Shown piece after piece: positions 33,251-42,865 of a stretch of DNA of 64,000 nt. Source of the DNA: Nemophila menziesii (taxonomy: Eukaryota > Streptophyta > Magnoliopsida > Boraginales > Hydrophyllaceae); assembly GCA_029959085.1 (NCBI GenBank), contig JARWIR010000008.1, positions 7,936,001 to 8,000,000 on the forward strand. The letters are read 5' to 3'. The notes under the pieces are model-generated. The model was not told the DNA's origin and did not search any database. It saw only the letters and a program-made list of their open reading frames with translations. The position numbers and the translations under genes are program-made. The stretch's first letter is position 1; each line of letters begins with the position of its first letter.

Positions 33251-34764
33251 TGATGTCTCCTCATTTGTGATAATATAATATACTTCAGAGACATCATTTT
33301 AGGCGTCTTTATTAGTTTATAGGTCAATCTTAGCTTAATTTAGTACACTTTCCTATTTTGAGTCTTGATTTAGTAACATAATATTTTTAGAGCATATTGG
33401 GTTTAATTGTTTATTTAGTTGTGAAGCTTTAAAGATAATTATGGAGATTAATTAGAGTCCAAGTCAAAGACTACAAGATATGGAAAGAGATATGCATGGT
33501 AATTGGAGATAGAAGGAAACAAAGTTCAATTAGGAAAAGGAAAGCTGCCTAAATCCAGGATTCTGCAGTACACGCCTAAAGAAGTGGTAATTACTCCTAC
33601 AAGGAAGCCGATTTTGGAAGATTCCTTTCATCGGGACATAGATAATTCTGTTACGATTCTTTTGGTATATTATGGAGCTCAAACCGACCAATAACGAAGA
33701 AGATATGCTCAAAACGGTCCAGCAGTGTTTATCTTTATTTCCTTGCGAATTTGAGTTGGGCTTGGAGTCCACCACTTACTTCTCCTTCAAGAAAACGAAT
33801 TAGGTCAACCTATACCCTATAAATACAGCCTCTTAACACTCTTAAATCATCCTTGGCTAGACCTTAAGGCCAAGAGGAAGCTGCAACACAAGAGAAGAAG
33901 TCTGGAAGGAGCAAAACACCATATCTCTTCTTCAACCTCTTATTTTGTAATTCTTTTCTCTTCTCTTCTTAGTATGAATTAATTCTTTTTAGATTGAGTT
34001 TTAGCATATATGTATGAACCCTAGTTTTGATTGACATCTATCTAATTTGGGAATTTAATGTTTTAAATCGAATTATAGTTTTTATTCATTGTTTATGTGT
34101 TTGGATTTATATTCTGTGCTCTTGTGGATCGCGACCATATAGAATTACCATCTAGTAGTTAGGTCACCATTGACAACGGTGTTTAATTACATGTTTAGCA
34201 CATAAAGTCTAGTATTAGGTCTGATCTGACAACCCAACCTAGCTAGATAATCACTATGGTTTAGTTCTTGTGACTATTTACTAATTACAGGAAAAGTTTG
34301 CTTAGGAAGCCTTATTGACACAGGTAAATCCTATTTGAAACTACCGATAGCGAATTGGAACCGATTATTGAAATACTACATAATTCACCCTTACATGTTT
34401 AGAACGGCAAAACTAGTGGGGATTGCATGCTATTTACTCAAGCTAACTTTCATACTATCTTCTTTTCTTTTCTGTTATTTATTTTCTATCTTTTAATTTA
34501 TTAGTTTAGTTTTATTATTTAAAAAACCAAATAAATATTTATCTTTCTCTTCTTTCTACTTGCGTATTATCTTGTCTATCTTTAATATCTGCACTTGAAT
34601 AATTTGCATAAGTTCTTCTTAACCTTCGTAGTCCCTGAGGCACGAATCTTACTTATTCATTAAAACTTGCATACGATCTGTATACTTGCAGAACCGTGTT
34701 AGCTTAGGGTGTTTATTTGCACTTATTTTATACATCTTTTTATCACACCTTAGGCCACACCAGG
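33251..34764 (+). mobile_element. LTR of the 33251 element
   Basis: It begins TGATGTCTCC with the 5' hairpin (partner AGAGACATCA to 33295) and ends TATCACACC..GGCCACACCA near 34764. It closely resembles the 14500 LTR in the GGCTTGGAGTCCA, TATAAATACA and AAGAAGTCTGGAAGGAGCA blocks. TATAAATA is at 33818-33825. The expected TGGCGCC primer-binding site does not follow; only a loose look-alike (CGCCTGCCACGGGG) is present at about 34780. Confidence 0.65.
33818..33825 (+). promoter_or_regulatory. LTR TATA box (TATAAATA)
   Basis: This lies at the same relative position as in the 14500 and 61838 LTRs, followed by the AAGAAGTCTGGAAGGAGC block that is shared by both LTRs, probably transcribed leader. 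Confidence 0.6.
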
Positions 34765-34825
34765 TTAGGTAAAAAACGCCTGCCACGGGGTAGATCCACG
34801 GGTATTTTAACGAAGAAGCCGGGGA

Positions 34826-34985
34826 GTACCCTAGCGGTGTACCCATGGTCCGCGAGCCAAAAACGCGTGCCACGGGTCCTACCACGGGTATCATCCAGAA
34901 GGTCAAAATTTTCGAGCATCAGATGCTGCGGTGTACGTCGCGGTACACCTATGGTCTGCAGGGATGGTACGCGCCGCACTGTTGG
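34826..34985. repeat. GCGGTGTAC palindrome cluster in the 33251 element
   Basis: AGCGGTGTACCCATGGTCCGC (about 34832), TGCGGTGTACGTCGCGGTACACC (about 34927-34949) and ATGGTACGCGCCGCAC lie directly after the LTR. The GC content is far above the flanks. The motif and its TGGTCCG neighbour match those in the copia LTRs. Confidence 0.7.
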
Positions 34986-35414
34986 AGAGAGAAATTTACG
35001 GATTCAAGGTTATAAGGAGGTATAATGCTCATTAATCCGAATTTCATAACCCTTAAGCCTCTTTCTCTTCTCCAAAACTCTCCCAACTCCATTGAAGCTC
35101 ATCAAAACCTTCCCCAATCACCAAAACACTACCCAATCATCAAGAAAAACACATCAAATCTTCTATCCACATCATTACAAGAGAGATTCAAACACCCAAT
35201 CATCACCAAATCCATTCAATTGAAGAATCAAAGAGCCAAATTTTCAAAATTCATCCTACAATTTCTTAAATCCAAGCCAACCCATTACAAATCTACCTCA
35301 CCCACATAGAGATTCATCATCAATTCACCTATCCTAAACCAAATCAAGCTTGTTCAATAAAAAATTCACAAGTTCAAATTTCAAGGGTTGCTAAAGCTTT
35401 GAGTTGGGGGTTAA

Positions 35415-35843
35415 TTGAAGATGACTAATAGAACAACAATTTTAGCTAACAAGAGGGAGGTGAAGAACAACAAGGGATTGGATTTAATCAAGAAGAAATC
35501 AATTGACAAAGGTTCTAGTTCTAAATCAAAGGGTAAAGATAAAGTTGAGAAGAGTGGAATACCTTTGTTTGATCGTAATGGTAAAAAGCTTTACTATTAT
35601 GCAAAGGAGAAAACACAACCTTCACAAGTTCTTGCACCCAAAGAGAAAGAGGAAACTTCAAGGGCCCTGAAGACTTCTGCAGAGAAACAATTGAAAGAAC
35701 TACCTTTTGCTTATGAGAAAGTATTCAAGGAAGAAGTTGGTGCAGGAGAATACGCGAGGTTCTTAGAGCGTGGTGAGAAATTGGGTTGGTCTACGTTCAT
35801 GGTAAGATGTATTCAAGGATTAGTGCATACTAGCAAAACCTAA
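35415..35843 (+). CDS. 142-aa Lys-rich ORF inside the LTR-derived element
   Basis: I do not recognise this protein. The frame starts MTNRTTILANKREVK at 35415 (the first three codons before that, from the listed upstream ATG-like region, are uncertain) and is open to 35843. It is basic (KKKSIDKGSSSKSKGKDKVEK), then has PLFDRNGKKLYYYAKEKTQP and a C-terminal folded-looking part (ELPFAYEKVFKEEVGAGEYARFL). It is the only sizeable frame of the element and has no stops, although surrounding family copies are full of them. It might be a degenerate gag-like or captured protein. Confidence 0.35.
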   Translation: MKMTNRTTILANKREVKNNKGLDLIKKKSIDKGSSSKSKGKDKVEKSGIPLFDRNGKKLYYYAKEKTQPSQVLAPKEKEETSRALKTSAEKQLKELPFAYEKVFKEEVGAGEYARFLERGEKLGWSTFMVRCIQGLVHTSKT

Positions 35844-36167
35844 TCTATATTTCTCATCTCATATTCTTAATCTTCACTTTATTGTCTTTACTTTTCTTAG
35901 TTTTAATTTAGAATCTCGAAATCTATTTGCTTTTATTTTCTGTCTTTTAATTATTTACTTTTACTCGTTATTGTGTCCTACGCGTATAACACACTTAAGT
36001 CCCTGAGAACGAACTCAACTTACTAACTAAAACTTGCATACGTCCTGTAATACTTGCAGTACTGTGCCTGTCTAGGGTGAGAGTGCGTAGTTTCTTGACT
36101 TAATTTTATCTTATTTTTATCACACCCTAAGCGACACCAAGTTTTTATCACAAATGAGGAGACATCT

Positions 36168-36985
36168 TTGTTAAATCCACACCTAACCTGTCAAACAAGC
36201 TCATAATTAAACGAGGAAAGGGTAGAGGTTCAACATTATCAGGCTTTGCATCCATAATCTTTTCCCGGCTACGTAATATTTGAGATAGAACTATTGCTCC
36301 AACATCGAAAGGAACCTCTTGTATAACCAGTAGAGAATATTTTGATTTAATAAGGGTCTTTCCGATGGGTGGCTTGTTGTTGTCGGTAGTAAGTTATGAA
36401 AAGCAATTTCATCGATAATAAACATTTTTGGGGGCATATGCGTCTTCTTCACCGGAATATGTGAGCTATTAGTTGTTGGGTGGTACCACCCTTCAACGAA
36501 TCTGGTAAATATTTCTTATACCCATTCCATCTCTTCCTCCTTCGATACTTATGTTTGCATATTCTACGCTTTCTTTTTCTACTTCTTCCAAAGATTTACC
36601 GGTGTAGATAGATGTTAATATGTTTGTATTAAAAGTGTATTGTACACATTTACGGTAAATATGAAACTTGATTTGCACAATTCATCCCATCTTCCTAGCT
36701 TACACTTGAACCCATCGTCCCTACTGGTATGTAATGTTAAGTAAAATTCATCCATTGCACTTTTACAAAAACTTGTGTTCTTTCTAGGGCCAAAAAACCA
36801 TGGAATTTTGTCATCTAATTTCATGGGAAGTAAATGTTCAAGGGATGGTTCAGGGACTTCTTCATACTTGACAAAAGAGTGGAGAATTACCAACATCTCT
36901 TCCCTAACTGGTTGGCTTAATAAGATTTTGATAAATTTCTTATTAAAAGGTTTATGCAAATTTGGTAATGTGATAAACATTCCTA
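36168..36985 (-). pseudogene. N-terminal part of a plant transposon-associated protein
   Basis: The minus frame from about 36985 reads ITLPNLHKPFNKKF, KIPWFFGPRKNTSF, KSAMDEFYLTLHTSRDDGFKCKLGRWDEL and FIFTVNVYNTLLIQTY. After frame changes it continues with HIPVKKTHMPPKMFIIDE, TSHPSERPL and PLPFPRLIMSLFDRLGVDLTK, which reaches the insertion boundary at 36167. The part beyond the insertion is at 32959-33250. At least three frame changes are present. It resembles proteins labelled 'putative plant transposon protein', with no known activity. It lies downstream of the GRF-like and PB1-like genes on the same strand, so they may form one element's gene set. Confidence 0.55.
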
Positions 36986-37915
36986 TAAACTTGAAATAGA
37001 GCTTAATTAAATTATACTTACTTGATTAAAGAAAGCTAAAATAAATTTACAACATAAAGTATGAACACCATAAACTTATACTTACTTGAATAATAACCCA
37101 ATGTTTTAGAAGTCATCCTGATCAAAATTGCTCTTGCTATGTTAAATGTACTATAGTATCTAAAAGAGAATGCTTAATCTAGTCAATAGAAACCTTAAAA
37201 AATAAAAAAATAAAAAACTTACTAGCAAAGTGTTGCTCTTCTTGGTCTAGCTGCTCAAGTCGAAACATGACAAATAGGGTAAAGATGTGTATTATGTAAT
37301 AGGGTTATGTCTTAAGTTTTGGGCTTGGGCCATGTAACATTTTGGGCTTGAGCCATGTAATGTAATGGGCTTATTGTTGGACATGAGTGCCTATGACTTA
37401 AAGTTTTACTTCGTGTAAAATAAAAGGTGGTTTTATAAGTTCTGTATAAAAAAAAAAGCATTTTCATGATACATATTTACTTGTAAGAAAATGTTGTAAC
37501 CATTTAGTATTAAGACATAACCGGGACATTAATTACTTACAGTAATAATCTTCATTTGTGAAACCAAAAAGGATTTCAGCATTAAAGGAAAATATTTATC
37601 CTTACATTCGTTCATTTAGACAAAAATTCTTTGATAATAAATTGTTTGTCACTAATTAAAATATTGGCTTAGCATTAATGAGCATTAGTGCTTTATTTAA
37701 TTAAAAAAATTGATGGAATTAGTTTCAGACAAAGACATTGTATTTATTATTGTATTCATTAACTAGCCACAATTATCGGTTATATTAGTAGATACATTTT
37801 TTTAGCCGTGATAATAGATCGGTGAACAAAGATTAAATATCATTGAATTCAAAATTTCAATTGAAGAAAACATCACATTACAAATTAAAGATAACTACTT
37901 TAGCAACAAATTTAG
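36986..37915. other. AT-rich stretch, no recognised gene
   Basis: The phrase 'gggcttgggccatgtaa' is repeated at about 37321 and 37350, and the remainder is AT-rich. It could be intron or spacer of the minus-strand transposon genes. Nothing else is supported. Confidence 0.45.
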
Positions 37916-38520
37916 TTACAATAGAAAACATATGGAGAACAAGGTGAATCTTTCCGCCTTTGTCAAGCCGTTCCCCACTTGATTCGTATTCGGATGAACA
38001 CAACCAGGCCGTCGGTAAAAAACAGGGTCGGTCCTGGGCATAGGCCCAGGAGGCAACCGCCTTGAGCCCCCAAAAATTTGGTATTTTCAAGGGCCCTGTT
38101 TCGGAAAAATTTAATATTTATACGTATATATAGTTATACATTTGAATTCAATAAAATAACATGAATTATAAGTTAGCTTATTGGTAAAGTGATATATTTT
38201 TTTATGAGGGATTCAAGGTTCGATTCTCATCTCTTAATAATTTTTTTATAAAAAAAGTTTTCGATTTTTTTTATAATTATTTTTAATATAAATATATAGG
38301 GGTCCCTATTACAAAATTCACCTTGGGCCCAAATATGTCAGGACCGGCCCTGGTCAACAAACACCGGTAAAAACCAATGCCAAAACTCGTAGTACTCACA
38401 AGCAAAAAATGGTTTTCCTTTATTACCGTTGTTAGTCTTCGTGATGGTAGGCTCGAGCAATAGCTTAGGTGTACAATTATACCAAACATTCTTGTACCTT
38501 GCATCAATGCTATCAGCTAG
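37916..38520 (-). pseudogene. GRF-like zinc-finger protein with hydrophobic C-terminus, split by a MITE
   Basis: The minus frame reads ARYKNVWYNCTPKLLLE, then TITKTNNGNKGKPFFAC and EFWHWFLP (38500-38370). This is the body of a GRF finger: a Gly/Lys/Phe/Phe/Cys turn and an aromatic Trp-x-Trp end. The usual leading CxCG pair is reduced to one Cys. The frame is interrupted by the MITE at 38023-38352. If the MITE and one copy of its target duplication are left out, the frame continues without shift through CVHPNTNQVGNGLTKAE to a hydrophobic tail FSICFLL and a stop at 37916. Small GRF proteins with a C-terminal membrane segment are common in plant transposons. The start is not fixed; there is a stop upstream near 38540. 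Confidence 0.5.
38023..38352. mobile_element. 330-bp hAT-type MITE
   Basis: The ends are CAGGGTCGGTCCTG (38023-38036) and CAGGACCGGCCCTG (38339-38352), which are inverted repeats with one mismatch. The 8-bp flanks GTAAAAAA (38015-38022) and GTCAACAA (38353-38360) agree at six of eight positions, as expected for an aged hAT target duplication. The internal sequence is AT-rich and has no protein frame. The CAGGGCCGG end is a well-known plant hAT terminus. Confidence 0.85.
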
Positions 38521-38833
38521 TAGAGATTACTTTTTTGGTGAGTTTAAGATTTGTTAAAATGGGAAGATAAAACTGATAGGCGAAGGAAGAAAAGAAATAG
38601 GGGTTGTGTGCTTAAATCTTTCTATTATATGGAATACATGGGTTGAGCCTTAGAATTATTTAAGGGCTTGGGGTGTGTATATTTACATGGGCTTGGTTGG
38701 AGTTATTTAAGTTGGCTAGCTTGTAGGCATACGAATACAATAATAAATGTTGTAATAAAAAGATTAAAAAAATTAAACATAAATTCATTAATAAAAACAC
38801 CCACATTAATTAAAAGACATAAAATAACTCGAA
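38521..38833. other. Spacer between GRF-like and PB1-like frames
   Basis: AT-rich with short frames only. It may be an intron or intergenic spacer of the minus-strand gene set. Confidence 0.4.
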
Positions 38834-39226
38834 TTAAATTACATAGACAATAATAATTGGGTTAGTTTCTGTTAGTTGTTTGATATACATTACTAAAGTA
38901 GAGTCACCACGTGTCTTTATCCCGACACACATTTCTTCGATATCACAATTTTTTACGATTTTTATTAGTCCCTCTTTGATTGTCTTGCCTTCTGGGACAT
39001 AGTAGATAGTCGGAGGGACGAGTCCCTTGTAACCAAGAGATCTTGCTAAGACATAAAGTCCTCCAAAGCTAAGCCTACACGTAAAGTCAAGTATCGATGT
39101 ACAATGGAACCCACCAACATAGAAAACTTTTTCCCGGTATACAAACTTACCAACAAAAGAACATTTAAATTCGCTAATACCGGGATGACTACTAGCATAT
39201 GGGTAATCTTTTAAAATTGATGACAT
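38834..39226 (-). CDS. PB1-like domain protein of a plant MULE-type transposon
   Basis: The 130-aa minus frame starts MSSILKDYPY at 39226. It carries the pattern of the PB1-like N-terminal domain of plant MULE proteins: FVYREKVFYVGGF (beta hairpin with YVGG), FTCRLSFGGLYVLARSLGYKG (helix), TIYYVPEGKTIKEGLIKI (YY.P....GL) and DIEEMCVGIKTRGDSTLVMYIKQ (last strands). In full elements this domain precedes the MULE transposase. Here no transposase follows, only the GRF-like and transposon-protein frames. The frame itself is intact. The Sirevirus-like insertion lies 170 bp upstream and may have removed its promoter. Confidence 0.7.
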   Translation of the reverse strand: MSSILKDYPYASSHPGISEFKCSFVGKFVYREKVFYVGGFHCTSILDFTCRLSFGGLYVLARSLGYKGLVPPTIYYVPEGKTIKEGLIKIVKNCDIEEMCVGIKTRGDSTLVMYIKQLTETNPIIIVYVI

Positions 39227-39774
39227 TTTGTGTTTGGTAAGTTTTGTAAAGGTTTTACATGGATTTTATACTGCAAATCTCAAAACCAAGAATGATTAGA
39301 AAGATTTGACATGTTTTATTTTTATGTATTAAAAAGAAAAGAATATGAAAAAAAAACTTACACGCAATGAGAAATATTTGGATTTGGTGTACTTCATGAT
39401 ATTCTATATGCGTCCTAGAAGGGGGGGGGTTGAATAGGACTACGGAAATTAATCGGCTAATTAAATTCTAAGTAAATAAAATTAAAAGCTAATTTAAATC
39501 CTATTCTCTTTCTAAACTAGATGGACATGAGTTTGATAAATGAGCAATAGATAGTAATCACCTAGATATTCATACAAGCATATTATCAAACAATTAGAGT
39601 GCGGAAGTAAATAGTTTAGGGAAAGAAAATACTCAAGCATGTATAGTGGTTCGGTTTCCCTACTCCACTACCTAAGGTAGCCACCTTAGGATTTTCAAGC
39701 TTCTTTACTAAGCTCCGTGTCTCTCTTAACCGGGGCGAGAACACAATACCCGTTTACAACCTCTTCGATAACAC

Positions 39775-39868
39775 GAAGGACAACCTCTTGTGTAATCCCA
39801 AGACAAGGACAACCTCTTGTGTAATCCCAACACAAGGACAACCTCTTGTGTAATCCCAACACAAGGAT
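39775..39868. repeat. 29-bp minisatellite in copia LTR (three units)
   Basis: The unit is AACCTCTTGTGTAATCCCAA plus CACAAGGAC. Left LTR has three units, right LTR (43243-43365) has four. A change in copy number since insertion explains most of the LTR length difference. Confidence 0.9.
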
Positions 39869-40228
39869 ACCAAGTATAATCCCTATACTCACACACTCTC
39901 TTAAACTAACTATTACAAAGACTAGACTAAGAGGAAGAACCAAGTGTTTGAATGGTTTTACAATAGTAATGAACTCCTAAAGAGTGGATATGACTTTATA
40001 GCATAATGAGAATGATTTTGACTATGAATAGCTTCTTGACACCTTCATGAATGATCACAATTAAGCCCCTAAATGTTGGTAGATGAAAGGTGTAAGTTGT
40101 GTCTTCAAAGAGCTTTAATTTATAGCTGAAATAAGCTTCCAACGGTCAAAAGGCTTCTATCTAACGGATCTATTTTAACTCCAACGGATATAAGCTTTGT
40201 CTTGTTCTAATAGTGCAGAAAACCCTTT

Positions 40229-40465
40229 CTCGCGGTGTACCGCGGATATGGTGCGGTGTACCGCACTTCTCATCGATCGATTTCATAGCATACTGACGGG
40301 CTACCCTATGCACCGTGTTCTTGGTCCGCAGCCTTGGTCCCGTGTACCGCACCTAAGTCCGGTGTACCGCACATTTTCTTGCTTTCTGTTCGGACTAGCT
40401 GTGCACCGCGCCTTTGGTCCGTGGTACTGCGGTGTACCGCAGGTGTTGTCCGGTGTACCGCACAA
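40229..40465. repeat. GCGGTGTACCGC palindrome cluster, left LTR
   Basis: GCGGTGTACCGC occurs at 40232-40243, 40253-40264 and 40429-40440. Shorter forms are at 40342-40350, 40360-40370 and 40451-40461. A TGGTCCG phrase recurs between them. The arms GCGGT and ACCGC are inverted repeats about a two-base centre. All lie in the downstream U3/R-type part near one LTR end (plus coordinates) and are repeated in the other LTR. Confidence 0.9.
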
Positions 40466-40611
40466 CTGTACTAATGAAGCTCAAGTTCAAGGATGTTAAG
40501 TTCATGAATGAAAAGTATTAAGTAAGTACAAATGTAATGTACTATTTGGGAATAGTTTAAAACACGATTTGGCAAATATTAAAACAAGATTAAAAGGACG
40601 TTAGGCCAACA

Positions 40612-40745
40612 ATCTCCCCCTTTTTGATGTTTGACAAATCGAAAACTTTTGAAGTGATTAGTACTACATTTTTAATCAAAAACTCCCCCTCAACCTAGGC
40701 ATGAGATTTTTAAAAAAGTTAATTTAAAAAGCTCCCCCTTACGAA
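40612..40745 (-). promoter_or_regulatory. Multiple polypurine tracts before the 3' LTR
   Basis: On minus, AAAAAGGGGGAGAT abuts the LTR (40612-40625). Further GGGGGAG tracts lie at 40681-40690 and 40731-40740. Several purine tracts upstream of the 3' LTR are a known mark of Sireviruses. The first is placed correctly to prime plus-strand synthesis. Confidence 0.75.
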
Positions 40746-41022
40746 ATGCATAGAGTTTTTGTATTCAACGAAAAAGTTTAACTAAAATTTCTCCTCCTTT
40801 GTCAACAACAAAAAGAAACAATTACTAAGTAATAGGAACCAAATGTAATTTTGTAAAAACTATAGGGACCAAAAAGCAATTTGTTTAAATTTTTTAAAAA
40901 AATTTTGCAAGAGGGTTCCTAGATAAAAGAGACATCTAAAAAAAATTACATAAATTAACACCAATGCAAGTAATATCACTATATTCCATTTGCATCTTGA
41001 TGCTTGATTCCTACAAAGAAAA

Positions 41023-42810
41023 TTAAGCTTTAGGTACCCAACTTGGTTTGGGTCCATGAGTGTTAGGGAATTTTCTTTTTATGATCCATAAAGGCTTTTT
41101 CCAAGATGGTACAAGAGATCCTAAATCCAACAATTTACGATAATAACAATGAGATGCATTATGACCAAGTTTTTCACAATAAGTGCAAGTGATAGAAGAT
41201 TTTGAAGAAGACGAAATATGATTTGAAATTTTAGATTTAACAAAAACATTTTTCAAGAGTTTTTGTTTAGTTGATGGATCATATCTAATACCACTTTTTT
41301 CAAAAGCCAATTTTTGAGAACCTAAAATCAAATCCAAGTTTTCTAGCCCATTTGTAAATTTTAAAATAATAGCATTTTGATCCTCAATCTTTTTCTCTAA
41401 CAATGCTTTTTCTTCCAAAAGACTTTTCTCAATAAGATGAAGTTTTTCATTTTCATCTATACATTCATCACTAAGATTTTGACAATCTTCCAAAGCTTTA
41501 AAAATCTCTTTACTTCTATTTCTTTCAATTTCTAATTCTTTTGTTAAAACTTTGTTTGTTTCAATAGAGTTTAAAAAATCATTGTAAAGAGAATCAAATG
41601 CCTCATGAATATCTTGATCACTAGCATCATCATTAGATAAAGAAAGTTTAGATTTAGGAGTTACCTCATCATGGTTTGCCATAAAGGCAAAGTGAGTTGA
41701 ACCGTCATTGGTTGATTCTTGGATAGTATGATCATCATCCCAAGTAGTATCACTTTCAAGTTCTCCCATAAAAGCAACAAGATTAACATTCTCATTATCA
41801 CTTTCTTCTTCATCCGAATTTTGAGTATCCCAAGTGATATTGGTGAGCAAAGCTTTCTTAGATTTTCCTTTGTGAAGATTTGGACAAAAGGTTTTGATAT
41901 GCCCTATTTTCTTGCAATGGTAGCAAGTAGGTTCTTCTTGCCTAATGACCCTTACATTTCTTGAAGAGCTTCCTTTTTTGGCAAAACGTTTGTATTTCAT
42001 AATTTTCTTAAGCAAAGCCATTTCTTCATCTTCACTTGTTTCTTCATCATAGGAATCTTCTTCCTCTTCACTTTCCTTCCATTCTTTTCGTTCTTTTATC
42101 TTGCTACTCAAGGCATGGAAGGCAATGGATTTCTTAATCTTCTTATCCTCATCATCTCTTATATTTTCTTCTTCAAGCACAAGCTCTTCCGTCATGAGGT
42201 TACAAATGAGTTCATGAACCGTCATTTTTGAGAGATCTTTAGTATCTCTTATAGAGTTGATCTTTTATTTGTAATTCTTTGGAAGAGCAAATAAGATTTT
42301 TCGGCATTGTTCTTTGTTGGTGTACTCTTGACCAAGAGTCTTCAAGGTGTTGACAATGTTGAAAAATCTTTGATGCATAGCATTTAAGGCTTCATCGGGC
42401 TCCATTCGAAATAGCTCATACTTGGTGATAAAGAGACCAATCTTAGTTTCCTTGACATCTTCAGTTCCTTGATATGATAGCTCCAAGAGTTGCCACATTT
42501 CATGAGCCGAATTGCATTCACTAACTCTAGCATATTCCGTGACACTTAACCCATTTATGAGTATGTCCATAGCTTTGTTGTTTTTGGTGAGTTTAGCTAT
42601 GTCTTTATCATTGTAATCATCTTCATCTTTCTCCACCGTTTGACTACCATCAACATAAGGAATGTAAGGACCCTTCTTGATAGCAAGCCACAAAAAGTAA
42701 TCAATTCCTTTGACATGAATCTCCATTTTCTTTTTCCATCCAAAGTAATCTTTTCCTACAAAAAGCGGAGGTCTAGTAGAACATGAACCTTCCGGTTGAT
42801 TAGAGTCCAT
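41023..42810 (-). CDS. Copia (Sirevirus-type) Gag with one nonsense codon
   Basis: From MDSNQPEGS (42810) the frame encodes a DUF4219/UBN2 gag: PPLFVGKDYFGWKKKMEIH, AHEMWQLLELSYQGTEDVKETKI and LNAMHQRFFNIVNTL, to LPKNYK, where one stop occurs (42265). The same frame resumes with an acidic EESEEEEDSYDEETSEDEE segment, a zinc knuckle CYHCKKIGHIKTFC, a long predicted coiled coil (about 41640-41350) and a second knuckle CTYCEKLGHNASHC. It ends at 41023 with the HGPKPSWVPKA tail typical of Sireviruses. Both knuckles are perfect CX2CX4HX4C. Gag packages element RNA. A single stop in an otherwise open 590-codon frame suggests recent loss, or readthrough. Confidence 0.85.
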
Positions 42811-42848
42811 ATCGTATTAACTTTAGAAACGATTAAGTACAATAGAGC

Positions 42849-42862
42849 TAGGCTCTGATACC
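42849..42862 (-). promoter_or_regulatory. Primer-binding site TGGTATCAGAGC
   Basis: The minus strand reads TTGGTATCAGAGCCTAG immediately inside the 5' LTR end. This is the classic copia site complementary to initiator methionine tRNA, where reverse transcription starts. Confidence 0.9.
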
Positions 42863-42865
42863 AAT

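Larger units (their letters stand above)
33251..36161 (+). mobile_element. LTR-derived non-autonomous element with inverted termini
   Basis: It starts with a full LTR (33251-34764). Then comes about 1.1 kb of internal DNA with one ORF, then a second partial LTR 3' end (about 35900-36136) followed by AGTTTTT, the spacer that precedes the primer-binding site in the 61838 element. The last bases (36145-36166, TTATCACAAATGAGGAGACATC) are the exact reverse complement of 33252-33273. ACATCT flanks both sides (33246-33251 and 36162-36167). Removing the element with one copy of the repeat rejoins the host minus-strand frame. No pol or purine tract is seen, so it moved with help from elsewhere. Confidence 0.7.
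39397..40611 (-). repeat. 3' LTR of the Sirevirus-like element
   Basis: It is 1,215 bp and nearly identical to the other LTR. It holds a G9 run at about 39421, three copies of the 29-bp minisatellite CAAGGACAACCTCTTGTGT... (39775-39868), a TATAAATTA box on minus near 40120, and six GTGTACCGC motifs (40232-40461). Confidence 0.95.

Noticed and set aside
33994..34200. Independent gene upstream of the Lys-rich ORF
   Set aside because: The region is LTR sequence shared with the 14500 copy.
34775..34800. Primer-binding site after the 33251 LTR
   Set aside because: CGCCTGCCACGGGG resembles the site only loosely, and the GC-rich motif cluster there makes a chance match likely.
39775..39868. CRISPR-like array
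   Set aside because: The 29-bp units are contiguous without unique spacers and lie in a plant LTR.
39695..40499. Several frames inside the copia LTRs (also 43162-43995)
   Set aside because: They are identical in both LTRs and arise from the 29-bp repeat and the GC-rich motif cluster. LTRs are non-coding.
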